64,000 nucleotides of DNA, taken from contig NZ_CP030055.1 in assembly GCF_015291645.1 (NCBI RefSeq), forward strand, positions 806,001 to 870,000, read 5' to 3'. The notes beneath the pieces were generated by a model. The model was given only the letters and a program-made list of their open reading frames with translations. It ran no database searches and was not told the DNA's origin. Source of the stretch: Bradyrhizobium sp. CCBAU 53340. Lineage in GTDB: Bacteria; Pseudomonadota; Alphaproteobacteria; Rhizobiales; Xanthobacteraceae. Below, piece by piece: positions 8,236 to 16,857 of this stretch; position 1 is the first letter of the stretch; each line of letters begins with the position of its first letter. Both the position numbers and the translations under genes were made by a program.

Positions 8236-10047
8236 TCAGCTGTCGACCTTCAGTGCGGCAATGAAGGCTTCCTGCGGGATGTCGACCTTGCCGAACTGCC
8301 GCATCTTCTTCTTGCCTTCCTTCTGCTTCTCCAGAAGTTTTCGCTTACGCGTGATGTCGCCGCCGTAGCACTTGGCGGTGACGTCCTTGCGCAGCGCGCG
8401 CACGGTCTCGCGCGCGATCACCTTGCCGCCGATCGCCGCCTGGATCGGGATCTGGAACATGTGCGGCGGGATCAGCTCCTTCATCTTCTCGACCATGGCG
8501 CGGCCGCGCCCTTCCGCGCGGGTGCGGTGGACCAGCATCGAGAGCGCATCGACCGGCTCGGCGTTGACCAGGATCTGCATCTTGACGAGATCGGCCGGCT
8601 TGTAGTCGGTGAGATGATAGTCGAACGAGGCGTAGCCCTTGGAGACCGACTTCAGGCGGTCGTAGAAGTCGAACACGACCTCGTTGAGCGGCAGGTCGTA
8701 TTTCACCATGGCGCGGGAGCCGACATAGGTCAGCTCCTTCTGCGAGCCGCGGCGGTCCTGGCACAGCTTCAGCACGCTGCCGAGATATTCGTCGGGCGTC
8801 ATGATCGTCGCCTCGATCCAGGGCTCCTGGATCTCCTCGATCTTCACCACGTCAGGCATGTCGACGGGATTGTGGATCTCGAGCTCGGTGCCGTCGGTGA
8901 GCTTCATCTTGTAGATGACGCTCGGCGCGGTCGCGATCAGGTTGAGGTCGAACTCGCGCGACAGCCGCTCCTGGATGATCTCGAGGTGGAGCAGGCCGAG
9001 GAAGCCGCAGCGAAAGCCGAAGCCGAGTGCGGCCGAGGTCTCCATCTCGAAGGAGAAGCTGGCGTCGTTCAGCCGCAGCTTGCCCATCGCGGCGCGCAGC
9101 GTCTCGAAGTCGTCGGCGTCGACAGGGAACAGGCCGCAGAACACCACGGGGATCGCCGGCTTGAAGCCCGGCAGCATCTCGGTGACGGGCTTTCGGTCGT
9201 CGGTGATGGTGTCGCCGACGCGGGTGTCGGCCACTTCCTTGATCGCGGCGGTGATGAAGCCGATCTCGCCGGGGCCGAGTTCGTCGACCTGCTGCATCTT
9301 CGGCGTGAAGAAGCCGACGCGCTCGACGTCGTAGGCGGCGCCCGTGCCCATCATGCGCACGCGCTGGCCCTTCTTCATGACGCCGTCGACGATGCGCACC
9401 AGCACGACGACGCCGAGATAGACGTCGTACCAGCTGTCGACCAGCAGCGCCTTCAGCGTCGCGTCGCGATCGCCCTTCGGCGGCGGCAGGCGGGTGACGA
9501 TGGCTTCGAGCACATCAGGGATGCCGAGGCCGGTCTTGGCCGAGATCATTACCGCGTCGGAAGCGTCGATGCCGATGACGTCCTCGATCTGCTGCTTGAC
9601 CTTCTCCGGCTCGGCGGCCGGCAGGTCGACCTTGTTCAGGACCGGGACGATCTCGTGATTGTTGTCGAGCGCCTGGTAGACATTGGCGAGCGTCTGCGCT
9701 TCCACGCCCTGGCTGGCGTCCACCACCAGCAGGGAACCCTCGCACGCCGCCAGCGACCGCGACACCTCGTAGGCGAAGTCGACATGGCCGGGCGTGTCCA
9801 TCAGGTTGAAGATGTAATCCTTGCCGTCCTTGGCGCGGTACTGGAGCCGCACCGTCTGCGCCTTGATGGTGATGCCGCGCTCGCGCTCGATGTCCATGGA
9901 ATCGAGCACCTGCTCCTTGCCCGCCATTTCGCGGTCGGAGAGGCCGCCCGTCATCTGGATCAGGCGATCGGCCAGCGTCGATTTGCCATGGTCGATGTGG
10001 GCGACGATGGAGAAATTGCGGATGTTGGAAATGGGGACGGTCGTCAT
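8236..10047 (-). CDS. lepA: Elongation factor 4 (LepA), ribosome back-translocase
   Basis: A 603-residue translational GTPase of full family length. The G1 motif [15 protein letters not shown]3 DTPGHVDF and G4 NKVDLP lie in the N-terminal GTP domain. The C-terminus carries the LepA-specific domain with [20 protein letters not shown]. LepA binds the ribosome and acts on stalled or mistranslocated complexes and on initiation or assembly under stress. The chosen ATG begins [13 protein letters not shown]; an upstream GTG-like extension is not family-like. It is divergent from the glycosyltransferase gene (113 bp apart). Confidence 0.98.
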   Translation of the reverse strand: MTTVPISNIRNFSIVAHIDHGKSTLADRLIQMTGGLSDREMAGKEQVLDSMDIERERGITIKAQTVRLQYRAKDGKDYIFNLMDTPGHVDFAYEVSRSLAACEGSLLVVDASQGVEAQTLANVYQALDNNHEIVPVLNKVDLPAAEPEKVKQQIEDVIGIDASDAVMISAKTGLGIPDVLEAIVTRLPPPKGDRDATLKALLVDSWYDVYLGVVVLVRIVDGVMKKGQRVRMMGTGAAYDVERVGFFTPKMQQVDELGPGEIGFITAAIKEVADTRVGDTITDDRKPVTEMLPGFKPAIPVVFCGLFPVDADDFETLRAAMGKLRLNDASFSFEMETSAALGFGFRCGFLGLLHLEIIQERLSREFDLNLIATAPSVIYKMKLTDGTELEIHNPVDMPDVVKIEEIQEPWIEATIMTPDEYLGSVLKLCQDRRGSQKELTYVGSRAMVKYDLPLNEVVFDFYDRLKSVSKGYASFDYHLTDYKPADLVKMQILVNAEPVDALSMLVHRTRAEGRGRAMVEKMKELIPPHMFQIPIQAAIGGKVIARETVRALRKDVTAKCYGGDITRKRKLLEKQKEGKKKMRQFGKVDIPQEAFIAALKVDS

Positions 10048-10160
10048 GGGCGCGGGATACCACTCACATCCCCGTGCGGCAACCATATTGCTGTATTTTC
10101 AGGGCCTTTCTTCACGCCAAGCTGATTCCACCTGATGCCAAAACGCGCTACGCAGGCGCC

Positions 10161-11786
10161 ATGTCAACGACCTCGATCCCCTCCGCCCGCGCGCGCGTGA
10201 AAAACCGGGTGAGCTTCAACCGCTTCCGGGCCTGGCTGGTCGCCTACGCGACCGACCCCTCCGCCCGGCTCTGGCTGGTGATCCAGCTCGCTATCCTGCA
10301 TGCGGTGATCTGGACCTTCATCCTGATCAATCTCAAGGCAGCGCAGGATGTTCACATGGACGTCGCAGAGGCCTGGGGCTGGGGCCAGAAATTCCTCTGG
10401 GGCTACGGCAAGCACCCGCCGCTGTCGGGCTGGATCGCGGGCCTCTGGTTCAAGCTGTTCCCGGCGACGGACTGGGCGACCTATGCGCTGGCGATGACGA
10501 CCGTCGGCGTCGGCATGGTGATCTGCTGGCTGGTGGCGATGCGCGTCGTCGACCCCAGGCGCGCGTTCCTGGTCGTGGTGATGGTCGCGCTCTATCCGAT
10601 CTTCAATTTCAAGGGGTTCAAGTACAACCCCGATCTGCTTCAGCTCGTCACTCTGCCGTTGGTCGTGCTGGCTTATCTCAACGCGTTCGAGAAGCGGAGC
10701 TGGCAGTCGGGCGTCTGGCTCGGGCTTGCCGGCGCGCTGGCGCTGATGACCAAATATTGGGTGCTGACCATGATCGGCGCCATCGGCCTTGCCGCGCTGA
10801 TCCATCCGGAGCGGATGCGATTCCTGCTGTCGCCGGCGCCATGGGTTGCGATCGCGACGATGGTCGTGGCGATGATCCCGCACATCATCTGGCTCGCGGA
10901 CGCGCATTTCGTGCCGCTGACCTATGCCGGCGACACCTACAGCCTCGAGGATGCCGGTCTCGTGCATCAGCTCGCGGCCGGCTATGCCCTGCATAATTTT
11001 GCGCTGCTGGCGCTGCCGGTGGCGCTTGCCGGGCTCGCAATGGCGCTGGTGCCGCCGTGGGCGACGCTGCTGATGCGCGCGCCCTCGCGCATCGTCACGC
11101 GGGCCTGGGCGCGCGGCGTCAATCCCGGTGTCAATGTTTCGCAGGCGCTGAACATCTGGATCATCCAGATCATCGTTGCGGTCGGCCCGCCGCTCGGCGC
11201 GCTTGTCTTCAGCGTCTACTTGAAGACCGACTGGGGCATCTCGCTGTTCTTCCTGGTGCCGCTGGCGCTGGTCGCGATCCCCACGCTGCGGGTACAGAGC
11301 GCGGTGTTGTTCAACATCACCGCGATCTGGCTCGTGCTCAGCGTCGCGACGCTCATCGCCTCGCCCTGGATCGCCGCGCGCGAGATGGCGGCGAACAGGG
11401 ACAACACGGCGACCTATGGCGCCCGCTCGGAGCTCGCGCGCGAGCTGACGCAAGCCTGGCATTCGCGCTTCGCCTCGCGCTGGGCGATCGTCGCCGGCAC
11501 CATGGAGTCGATCCAGCCGATGGTGTTCTACAGTCCCGACCATCCGGTTGCGTTCATCCCGAACGAAGCCTGGAGCTCGGGGCTGACGTCACTCGATGAG
11601 GTCAAGAAGGACGGCTTCATCGGCGTGTTCGATCCGACCGACGGCCGTTTGCCCGCGTTCGAAAAATGGGTGTCGGAGATCGCGCCGAACGCCGAGCGCA
11701 TGGTGATGACGACGCGCCGCTTCACTCACGGCAAGGCCGGCCCGTCAATGACGTGGAATATCTACATCGCCCCGCCGGCGAAGTGA
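10161..11786 (+). CDS. GT39-family membrane glycosyltransferase (ArnT/PMT-like)
   Basis: A 541-residue protein with a cytoplasmic N-terminus and about ten or more transmembrane helices. The first periplasmic loop carries the acidic and H-P-P-L signature DVHMDVAEAWGWGQ and GYGKHPPLSGWI, typical of glycosyltransferases that use polyprenyl-phosphate sugars. A soluble C-terminal part of about 100 residues follows the last helix. Relatives modify lipid A, glycans or proteins in the periplasm; the acceptor is unknown. The start ATG is at 10161. It converges with ptsH 18 bp downstream. Confidence 0.85.
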   Translation: MSTTSIPSARARVKNRVSFNRFRAWLVAYATDPSARLWLVIQLAILHAVIWTFILINLKAAQDVHMDVAEAWGWGQKFLWGYGKHPPLSGWIAGLWFKLFPATDWATYALAMTTVGVGMVICWLVAMRVVDPRRAFLVVVMVALYPIFNFKGFKYNPDLLQLVTLPLVVLAYLNAFEKRSWQSGVWLGLAGALALMTKYWVLTMIGAIGLAALIHPERMRFLLSPAPWVAIATMVVAMIPHIIWLADAHFVPLTYAGDTYSLEDAGLVHQLAAGYALHNFALLALPVALAGLAMALVPPWATLLMRAPSRIVTRAWARGVNPGVNVSQALNIWIIQIIVAVGPPLGALVFSVYLKTDWGISLFFLVPLALVAIPTLRVQSAVLFNITAIWLVLSVATLIASPWIAAREMAANRDNTATYGARSELARELTQAWHSRFASRWAIVAGTMESIQPMVFYSPDHPVAFIPNEAWSSGLTSLDEVKKDGFIGVFDPTDGRLPAFEKWVSEIAPNAERMVMTTRRFTHGKAGPSMTWNIYIAPPAK

Positions 11787-11804
11787 GACTGCCGTTCCGG
11801 GGTG

Positions 11805-12122
11805 CTAAACCCCTTCCTCGTTGAACTTGCTTTCAACGAGCTCGGTGATCGCCACAAGCGCAGCTTCCGCATCCGCACCGGCGGCCGCGACCGTGATCGT
11901 GGTGCCGGGGCCTGCAGCTAACATCATCAGGCCCATGATCGAGGTGCCGCCGACGGTCTCGCCGCCGCGCGTCACCCACACCTGCGCGTTGAAGCGCTCG
12001 ACCGCCTGGACGAATTTCGCCGAGGCGCGCGCATGCAGGCCGCGCTTGTTGATGATCAGGAGCTCCTTGGAGATCGCGCCCGCGGGCACGCCAGTCCCGG
12101 CTTGTGGCGCGTCGTCACTCAT
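11805..12122 (-). CDS. ptsH: HPr phosphocarrier protein
   Basis: A 105-residue HPr with a 16-residue N-terminal extension. The phosphorylatable histidine is in RGLHARAS (about H30), and the regulatory serine segment GGTSIMGLMMLAA (about S61), the target of HprK, is present. In Hyphomicrobiales, HPr belongs to the nitrogen-type PTS: it passes phosphate from PtsP to EIIA proteins and regulates metabolism rather than transporting sugars. The start overlaps the EIIA stop by 4 bp (ATGA), so translation is coupled. It is the last gene of the chvI-chvG-hprK-EIIA-ptsH cluster. Confidence 0.95.
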   Translation of the reverse strand: MSDDAPQAGTGVPAGAISKELLIINKRGLHARASAKFVQAVERFNAQVWVTRGGETVGGTSIMGLMMLAAGPGTTITVAAAGADAEAALVAITELVESKFNEEGV

Positions 12123-12520
12123 TTGCCGGCGAGCACTCGGCTGGCGATGGTGACGTATTTGCGTCCGGCTTCCTGTGCCATCGCGATCGCGTCGGGCAGC
12201 GGACGCTCTTCGCGCACCTTGGCGAGCTTCACCAGCATGGGCAGGTTGATGCCCGCGAGCACTTCGACCTTGGGTCTGCTCATGCAGGAAATCGCAAGGT
12301 TCGACGGCGTGCCGCCGAACATGTCGGTGAGAATCGCAACGCCGTCGCCGGAATCGACGCGGTTAACCGCCTCGATGATGTCGCTTCGGCAGAGATCGGA
12401 ATCATCTTCGGCCCCGATCGTAATCGCTTCGATTTGCTTTTGTGGGCCCATGACGTGTTCAAGCGCTGCCTTGAATTCGTCGGCAAGGCGCCCGTGGGTC
12501 ACAAGTACTAGACCAATCAT
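12119..12520 (-). CDS. PTS EIIA component, mannose family
   Basis: A 133-residue EIIA-Man-type domain protein. The phosphorylation-site histidine is in MIGLVLVTHG (about H9), and the family segment LTDMFGGTPSN is present. No EIIB or EIIC sugar permease is encoded nearby, which fits the regulatory PTS of alphaproteobacteria where this protein (often named ManX or EIIA-Man) accepts phosphate from HPr. The start chosen is MIGLVL at 12520, with GGGAG upstream; an upstream in-frame start would add 12 non-family residues. It lies 207 bp downstream of hprK and overlaps ptsH. Confidence 0.93.
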   Translation of the reverse strand: MIGLVLVTHGRLADEFKAALEHVMGPQKQIEAITIGAEDDSDLCRSDIIEAVNRVDSGDGVAILTDMFGGTPSNLAISCMSRPKVEVLAGINLPMLVKLAKVREERPLPDAIAMAQEAGRKYVTIASRVLAGK

Positions 12521-12727
12521 CGGAAAACTCCCGCGGGCGCTTTTGGTGCACCGCACGAACGCGCCACTTTGACCATCCAGAGCCCCCGCGCAAGAGGGGA
12601 TGTTGCGTATCTCCCTGAATCTAGACGGATGGATGAGGGGAGCTGCGCCGGTCTATTCGGTCGCGAGTGTGGGGTTCATATGGTTACCATTTCCCTTCAA
12701 ACAATCGGCCGAAGGGTTAGGGGAAGG

Positions 12728-13192
12728 TTAACTCTTGGTAGTGGTCAAGGCCGCGACAACCAATGGGAGCGGCGAATGGCCCCGGCCGACGGGGATTCGC
12801 GGTATTTCGACACCAAAAATGGCTGTTTTCAGCGATTCCGGCGCCGGCAGGCGTTCGGCGTCGTCGGCGTCCAGATCGACCACGAGGCCGACCGCCGCAT
12901 GCTCCACGAAGTCGCATCGGCGGATTCCAAGCCCGCGAATCTCGATTAGTCCCGCCAGGGCGGGAGCTGGGCGAACCACAATTTCATGGCCGAGTGTCGC
13001 CAGATGGACACGGTCGTCGCCGACCAGAACGGCGCTGTCGACCACCCCTGACCGGCCCGCGATGATCAAATCGAAGGCAAGCCGCGACTTGCCGGCGCCC
13101 GAAGGCCCGCGGATCAGCACCCCCAGGGACCCGACCTTGACCGCGGAGGCGTGAACGCTCGGCCCGCCGTCGTTCAGACTGCCTTGGCTCAT
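12728..13192 (-). CDS. hprK: HPr kinase/phosphorylase, short alphaproteobacterial form
   Basis: A 154-residue protein that is only the C-terminal catalytic domain of HprK. The P-loop GPSGAGKS is at about residues 29-36, and the signature EIRGLGI follows. Firmicute HprK is about 310 residues with an extra N-terminal domain; the short form is normal for Hyphomicrobiales. It phosphorylates HPr on the regulatory serine, and that serine is present in the downstream ptsH. Its ATG overlaps the chvG stop by 4 bp (ATGA), coupling it to the sensor kinase. Confidence 0.95.
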   Translation of the reverse strand: MSQGSLNDGGPSVHASAVKVGSLGVLIRGPSGAGKSRLAFDLIIAGRSGVVDSAVLVGDDRVHLATLGHEIVVRPAPALAGLIEIRGLGIRRCDFVEHAAVGLVVDLDADDAERLPAPESLKTAIFGVEIPRIPVGRGHSPLPLVVAALTTTKS

Positions 13193-14979
13193 AGCGCCGG
13201 CAGCCTCACCACAAAGCGTGCGCCCGCGACCGTCGGCGCCCCGTCTTCGTCCGCGGGGCCGGCGCGGTTCTCGGCCCAGATGCGTCCGCCATGGGCGTCC
13301 ACGATCTGCTTGGAGATCGAGAGCCCAAGGCCGGAATTCTGGCCAAAGCCCTGATGCGGCCGGTCGGTGTAGAAGCGCTCGAAGATGCGCTCCAGCGCGT
13401 CGTCGCGAATGCCGGGGCCGTCGTCGTCGACCACGATCTCGATCTCGCCGCGAACACGGCGGCAGATCAGCCGCACCTTGCTGCCTGCTTCCGAAAACGA
13501 CTGCGCGTTGGAGAGCAGGTTGGAGACCACCTGCCCGAGCCGCGAATCATGACCGCTGACCGAGAACGTGTCGGTCGGGCCGCGGCCCTCGAAGCGCGCC
13601 TCGACGGCGACGTCGTGGCCAAGCTTGGTTTCATTGGCGACGGCGACCAGCGTGCCGAGCAGGCGCCTGAGATCGACCGGGATCGCATCCTGCCGCTGCA
13701 ATTCGGCGTCGAGGCGGCTTGCGTCGGAAATGTCCGAGATCAGCCGGTCGAGCCGCTTGACGTCATGCTCGATCACCTCGAGCAGGCGGGCGCGGCTGTT
13801 CTCGTTGCGCGCCAGCGGCATCGTCTCGACCGCGGAGCGCAGCGAGGTCAGCGGGTTTTTCAGCTCGTGGGCGACGTCGGCAGCGAACATCTCGATCGCC
13901 TCGATCCGCTTGTAGAGCGCACTGGTCATGTCGCGCAGCGCGCCGGAGAGATGGCCGATCTCGTCGCGGCGGCGGGTGAAGTCGGGGATCTCGACGCGGG
14001 TCTTGATGCGGCGCCGGACCCGCTCGGCGCTGTCGGCAAGCCGGCGCACCGGGCCAGCGATGGTGCTCGCAAGCAGCAGCGACAGCATGATCATGACGGC
14101 GGCCGCGACGCCGCCGACCTTGAGGATCGCCAGACGCTCGGCCGTGACCATCTGGTCGATTTCGTCGCCCTGGGTCGACAGCATCAATGCGCCGTGGATG
14201 GCACGCGCACGCTGCACGGGGACCGCCACCGAGACGATCACCTCGCCGCGCGTATCAATCCGCACCATCGAGCGCTTCTGGCCTTGGAGCGCATCGGCCA
14301 CCTCGACATAGCCCTTGCCGTTCTCGCGCCCGAGTTCGCGATAGAGCGGCAGGTCGCCGCGGTTCAGATAGGTCCGCACCGGGACCATCATGCGTTCGAC
14401 GAGGCCCGGCTTTTGGGACAGCGGCGGCAGCGGAAAGCCCCGCACGCTATCGAGATCACGGCTGTCGAGCAGCACGCTCCCGTTGGGATCGAAAATCCGC
14501 GCACGGGTCTTGGTCGGCGAGATCAGCGTGCTCAACACCGGCGCAACGCGCTCGGGATTGATCGGAAAATCCAGCGAATCATCCATCCCGCCGTAGCTCT
14601 CGCCCAGCTTCAGGTCGAGCAGCCGCTCGGGATCGACGGTGATCGCGTTGGTCTGCACCGTCGCCGATGCGCCGATGGCGCCGGCGATGATCTCGGCCTG
14701 CACCAGCAGGCTCTGTGCACGCGCGTCGATCAGGCCGGCGCGGAACTGCGACAGATAGAGGATGCTCGCGACCAGCGCGACGAGGCCGGCAAGGTTGAGC
14801 GAGACGATGCGGCGGGTCAGGCTCGAGAATGACAGCGCGAAGAAGAACTGGCCGGCGCGCTTGAGCCAGTTCAGCGGCCCCCAGCCTTTCGCAACCGGCT
14901 TGTCCTCATGGTCCGGGGCGCCGTGGGATAAGATCTCCTCGGCGTTCGAACTCGGATCAGGCTGCGTTCGGTCAAGCAA
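13189..14979 (-). CDS. chvG: Sensor histidine kinase ChvG (ExoS)
   Basis: A 596-residue membrane sensor kinase of full ChvG length. Order: cytoplasmic N-terminus, transmembrane helix (about 55-75), a periplasmic sensor domain of about 200 residues, a second helix, HAMP, HisKA with AHELKNPLTSLRSA (about H371), then HATPase with VDDDGPGIRDDALERIFERF and NSGLGLSI. With ChvI it controls acid and envelope-stress responses, exopolysaccharide and host interaction in rhizobia and agrobacteria. The start is assigned to a TTG (14979) without a strong ribosome site, so the exact N-terminus is uncertain. hprK overlaps its 3' end. Confidence 0.95.
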   Translation of the reverse strand: MLDRTQPDPSSNAEEILSHGAPDHEDKPVAKGWGPLNWLKRAGQFFFALSFSSLTRRIVSLNLAGLVALVASILYLSQFRAGLIDARAQSLLVQAEIIAGAIGASATVQTNAITVDPERLLDLKLGESYGGMDDSLDFPINPERVAPVLSTLISPTKTRARIFDPNGSVLLDSRDLDSVRGFPLPPLSQKPGLVERMMVPVRTYLNRGDLPLYRELGRENGKGYVEVADALQGQKRSMVRIDTRGEVIVSVAVPVQRARAIHGALMLSTQGDEIDQMVTAERLAILKVGGVAAAVMIMLSLLLASTIAGPVRRLADSAERVRRRIKTRVEIPDFTRRRDEIGHLSGALRDMTSALYKRIEAIEMFAADVAHELKNPLTSLRSAVETMPLARNENSRARLLEVIEHDVKRLDRLISDISDASRLDAELQRQDAIPVDLRRLLGTLVAVANETKLGHDVAVEARFEGRGPTDTFSVSGHDSRLGQVVSNLLSNAQSFSEAGSKVRLICRRVRGEIEIVVDDDGPGIRDDALERIFERFYTDRPHQGFGQNSGLGLSISKQIVDAHGGRIWAENRAGPADEDGAPTVAGARFVVRLPAL

Positions 14980-15036
14980 TGCTCACGCCCGCGTTAGGAC
15001 AGCTCGTTGCGACGGTCCCCGCATCCTAGAGCATGC

Positions 15037-15061
15037 CCGGTTCTGATGGAATCAGAACCGG
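15037..15061. repeat. Perfect hairpin in the chvI-chvG spacer
   Basis: CCGGTTCTGAT (15037-15047), loop GGA, and ATCAGAACCGG (15051-15061): an 11-bp perfect stem with a 3-base loop, in the 116 bp between the chvI stop and the chvG start. No T-run is present. It could be an attenuator or mRNA-stabilising hairpin between the two genes, or a dispersed repeat. Confidence 0.6.
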
Positions 15062-15095
15062 CGCAGCCCTCATCTGTCGTGAAGGCGCGTGCGCC

Positions 15096-15797
15096 TCAGG
15101 CTTCCTTGAAGCGGTAGCCGACGCCGTAGAGCGTCTCGATCATCTCGAACTCGTTGTCGACCACCTTGAACTTCTTGCGCAGCCGCTTGATGTGGCTGTC
15201 GATGGTGCGGTCGTCGACATAGACCTGGTCGTCATAGGCGGCATCCATCAGCGCGTTGCGGCTCTTGACCACGCCGGGCCGGGTCGCCAGCGCCTGCAGG
15301 ATCAGGAATTCGGTGACGGTCAGCGTCACCGGCTCGTTCTTCCAGGTGCAGGTATGCCGTTCCGGATCCATGCGCAGTAGGCCGCGATCGAGCGCCTTGG
15401 CGTCGTTCTCTTTCGGCGCGACGGTCGGATCCTTCGGCGCCGAGCGGCGCAGCACCGCCTTGACGCGTTCGACCAGGAGACGTTGCGAGAACGGTTTGCG
15501 GATAAAGTCGTCGGCGCCCATCTTGAGGCCGAACAGCTCGTCGATCTCTTCGTCCTTGGAGGTCAGGAAGATCACCGGCAGGTCGGACTTCTGGCGGAGC
15601 CGGCGCAGCGTCTCCATGCCGTCCATGCGCGGCATCTTAATGTCGAGGATGGCGAGATCAGGCTGGGTGGTGCGAAAACCGTCCAGCGCGGAGGCGCCGT
15701 CGGTATAAGTCATGATGCGATAGCCTTCGGCTTCCAGCGCGATCGAGACGGATGTGAGAATGTTGCGGTCGTCGTCGACCAAAGCGATTGTGGGCAT
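15096..15797 (-). CDS. chvI: Response regulator ChvI, OmpR family
   Basis: A 233-residue OmpR/PhoB-type regulator, the partner of ChvG. The receiver domain has the acidic pocket VDDD (residues 7-10), the phosphorylation site [11 protein letters not shown] (about D52) and a [12 protein letters not shown] segment. The winged-helix DNA-binding domain covers the C-terminal 100 residues ([37 protein letters not shown]). The ATG at 15797 is preceded by AGAGAGG; the frame extends further upstream but without family-like sequence. It heads the minus-strand cluster that runs to ptsH. Confidence 0.96.
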   Translation of the reverse strand: MPTIALVDDDRNILTSVSIALEAEGYRIMTYTDGASALDGFRTTQPDLAILDIKMPRMDGMETLRRLRQKSDLPVIFLTSKDEEIDELFGLKMGADDFIRKPFSQRLLVERVKAVLRRSAPKDPTVAPKENDAKALDRGLLRMDPERHTCTWKNEPVTLTVTEFLILQALATRPGVVKSRNALMDAAYDDQVYVDDRTIDSHIKRLRKKFKVVDNEFEMIETLYGVGYRFKEA

Positions 15798-16039
15798 GAG
15801 CCTCTCTGCTTTCTGCTTTCCGTTTGGGTCGTGGCTTAAACGGCGAGCAATCCAGTGATGCGCCGCATACATGGGTGCCGAATTTGGCGTTCGAACCTTG
15901 TCACCGAGCAATGCAAGCAGGGCTGAAGTGTGACCAAGTTCCACGAAACACGGCGGATTCGCCGCATGTCGACCCATAACCGGGCTCGGGTTTACCCGAA
16001 AAAAGGCCCGCCTTGCAACCACCCGAACCGAGAAAGCCC

Positions 16040-16774
16040 ATGCAACCGACCCCCGATTTTACCCCCCAGAAGCTGGCCAAATCGCTGCTCAGGCGGTCGC
16101 GGCAGGGGGCGCTCGCAACCCTGATGCCTGATAGTGGCGCCCCCTATTGTTCCCTGGTCAATCTGGCCAGCCATCCCGACGGTTCGCCGATCCTGTTGAT
16201 CTCGCGATTGGCTGTTCATACCAAGAATATCCTCGCAGACAGTCGGGTCTCCCTGATGCTGGACGAGCGCGCCGCGGGAGACCCCCTGGAAGGCGCCCGG
16301 ATCATGCTGTCCGGCCGGGCCGAACTGGCCGAAGACGAGAAAGATCTGCTCCAGTGGCGGTATCTCAATGCCCACCCGTCGGCGGCGGCCTTTGTCTCGT
16401 TCAAGGACTTTTCTTTTTTTCGGATCCGGCCAACGGGAACCCATCTGGTGGCTGGCTTTGGCCGAATCATCGATCTCAGGCCGGAGCAGTTCCTGACGGA
16501 CCTTGCTGGCGCGGAGGACCTGCTGGCGGCGGAGGAGGGGGCGGTCGAGCATATGAATGCCGATCATCGCGACGCCATGGGTCTTTACGCAACGAAGCTT
16601 CTGGGGGCGGCCGCGGGCGACTGGCGCTGCACCGGCTGCGATCCTGAAGGCCTCGACATGCAGGATGGCCAGACTGCGCTGCGACTGGTTTTTCCGGAGC
16701 GGGTCACCGATGGCATGTCACTGCGCAAAATGCTGGTCCGCCTGGCGGGCGAAGCGCGCGCCAAGCCGGACTAG
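16040..16774 (+). CDS. HugZ-like pyridoxamine-oxidase-fold protein
   Basis: A 244-residue protein. The N-terminal two thirds are a split-barrel flavin/heme-binding domain ([19 protein letters not shown], then [20 protein letters not shown]), and the C-terminus is a DUF2470-type domain ([19 protein letters not shown]). This architecture is that of the HugZ family, whose studied members bind or degrade heme; no heme-uptake genes lie nearby, so the role is open. The start at 16040 is chosen over a TTG nine codons upstream. It sits between chvI and the TPR-CHAT gene. Confidence 0.85.
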   Translation: MQPTPDFTPQKLAKSLLRRSRQGALATLMPDSGAPYCSLVNLASHPDGSPILLISRLAVHTKNILADSRVSLMLDERAAGDPLEGARIMLSGRAELAEDEKDLLQWRYLNAHPSAAAFVSFKDFSFFRIRPTGTHLVAGFGRIIDLRPEQFLTDLAGAEDLLAAEEGAVEHMNADHRDAMGLYATKLLGAAAGDWRCTGCDPEGLDMQDGQTALRLVFPERVTDGMSLRKMLVRLAGEARAKPD

Positions 16775-16857
16775 AAGAGACGGACTGGGCACATTGAACG
16801 CTGCCCCCCATCGCTGCGACCCAAGCTCATGTTCGGTGAGGTTGGCAGCGAGGGTTC

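Noticed and set aside
8167-10125. Long open frame (over 600 codons) on the plus strand opposite lepA
   Set aside because: It is the antisense shadow of lepA in GC-rich DNA: composition is rich in His/Asp/Arg/Leu, with no domain and no ribosome-binding site, while the minus strand encodes a complete conserved protein.
13291-14832. Open frame of about 510 codons opposite chvG
   Set aside because: Antisense shadow; the chvG frame has all kinase motifs, and the opposite frame has none.
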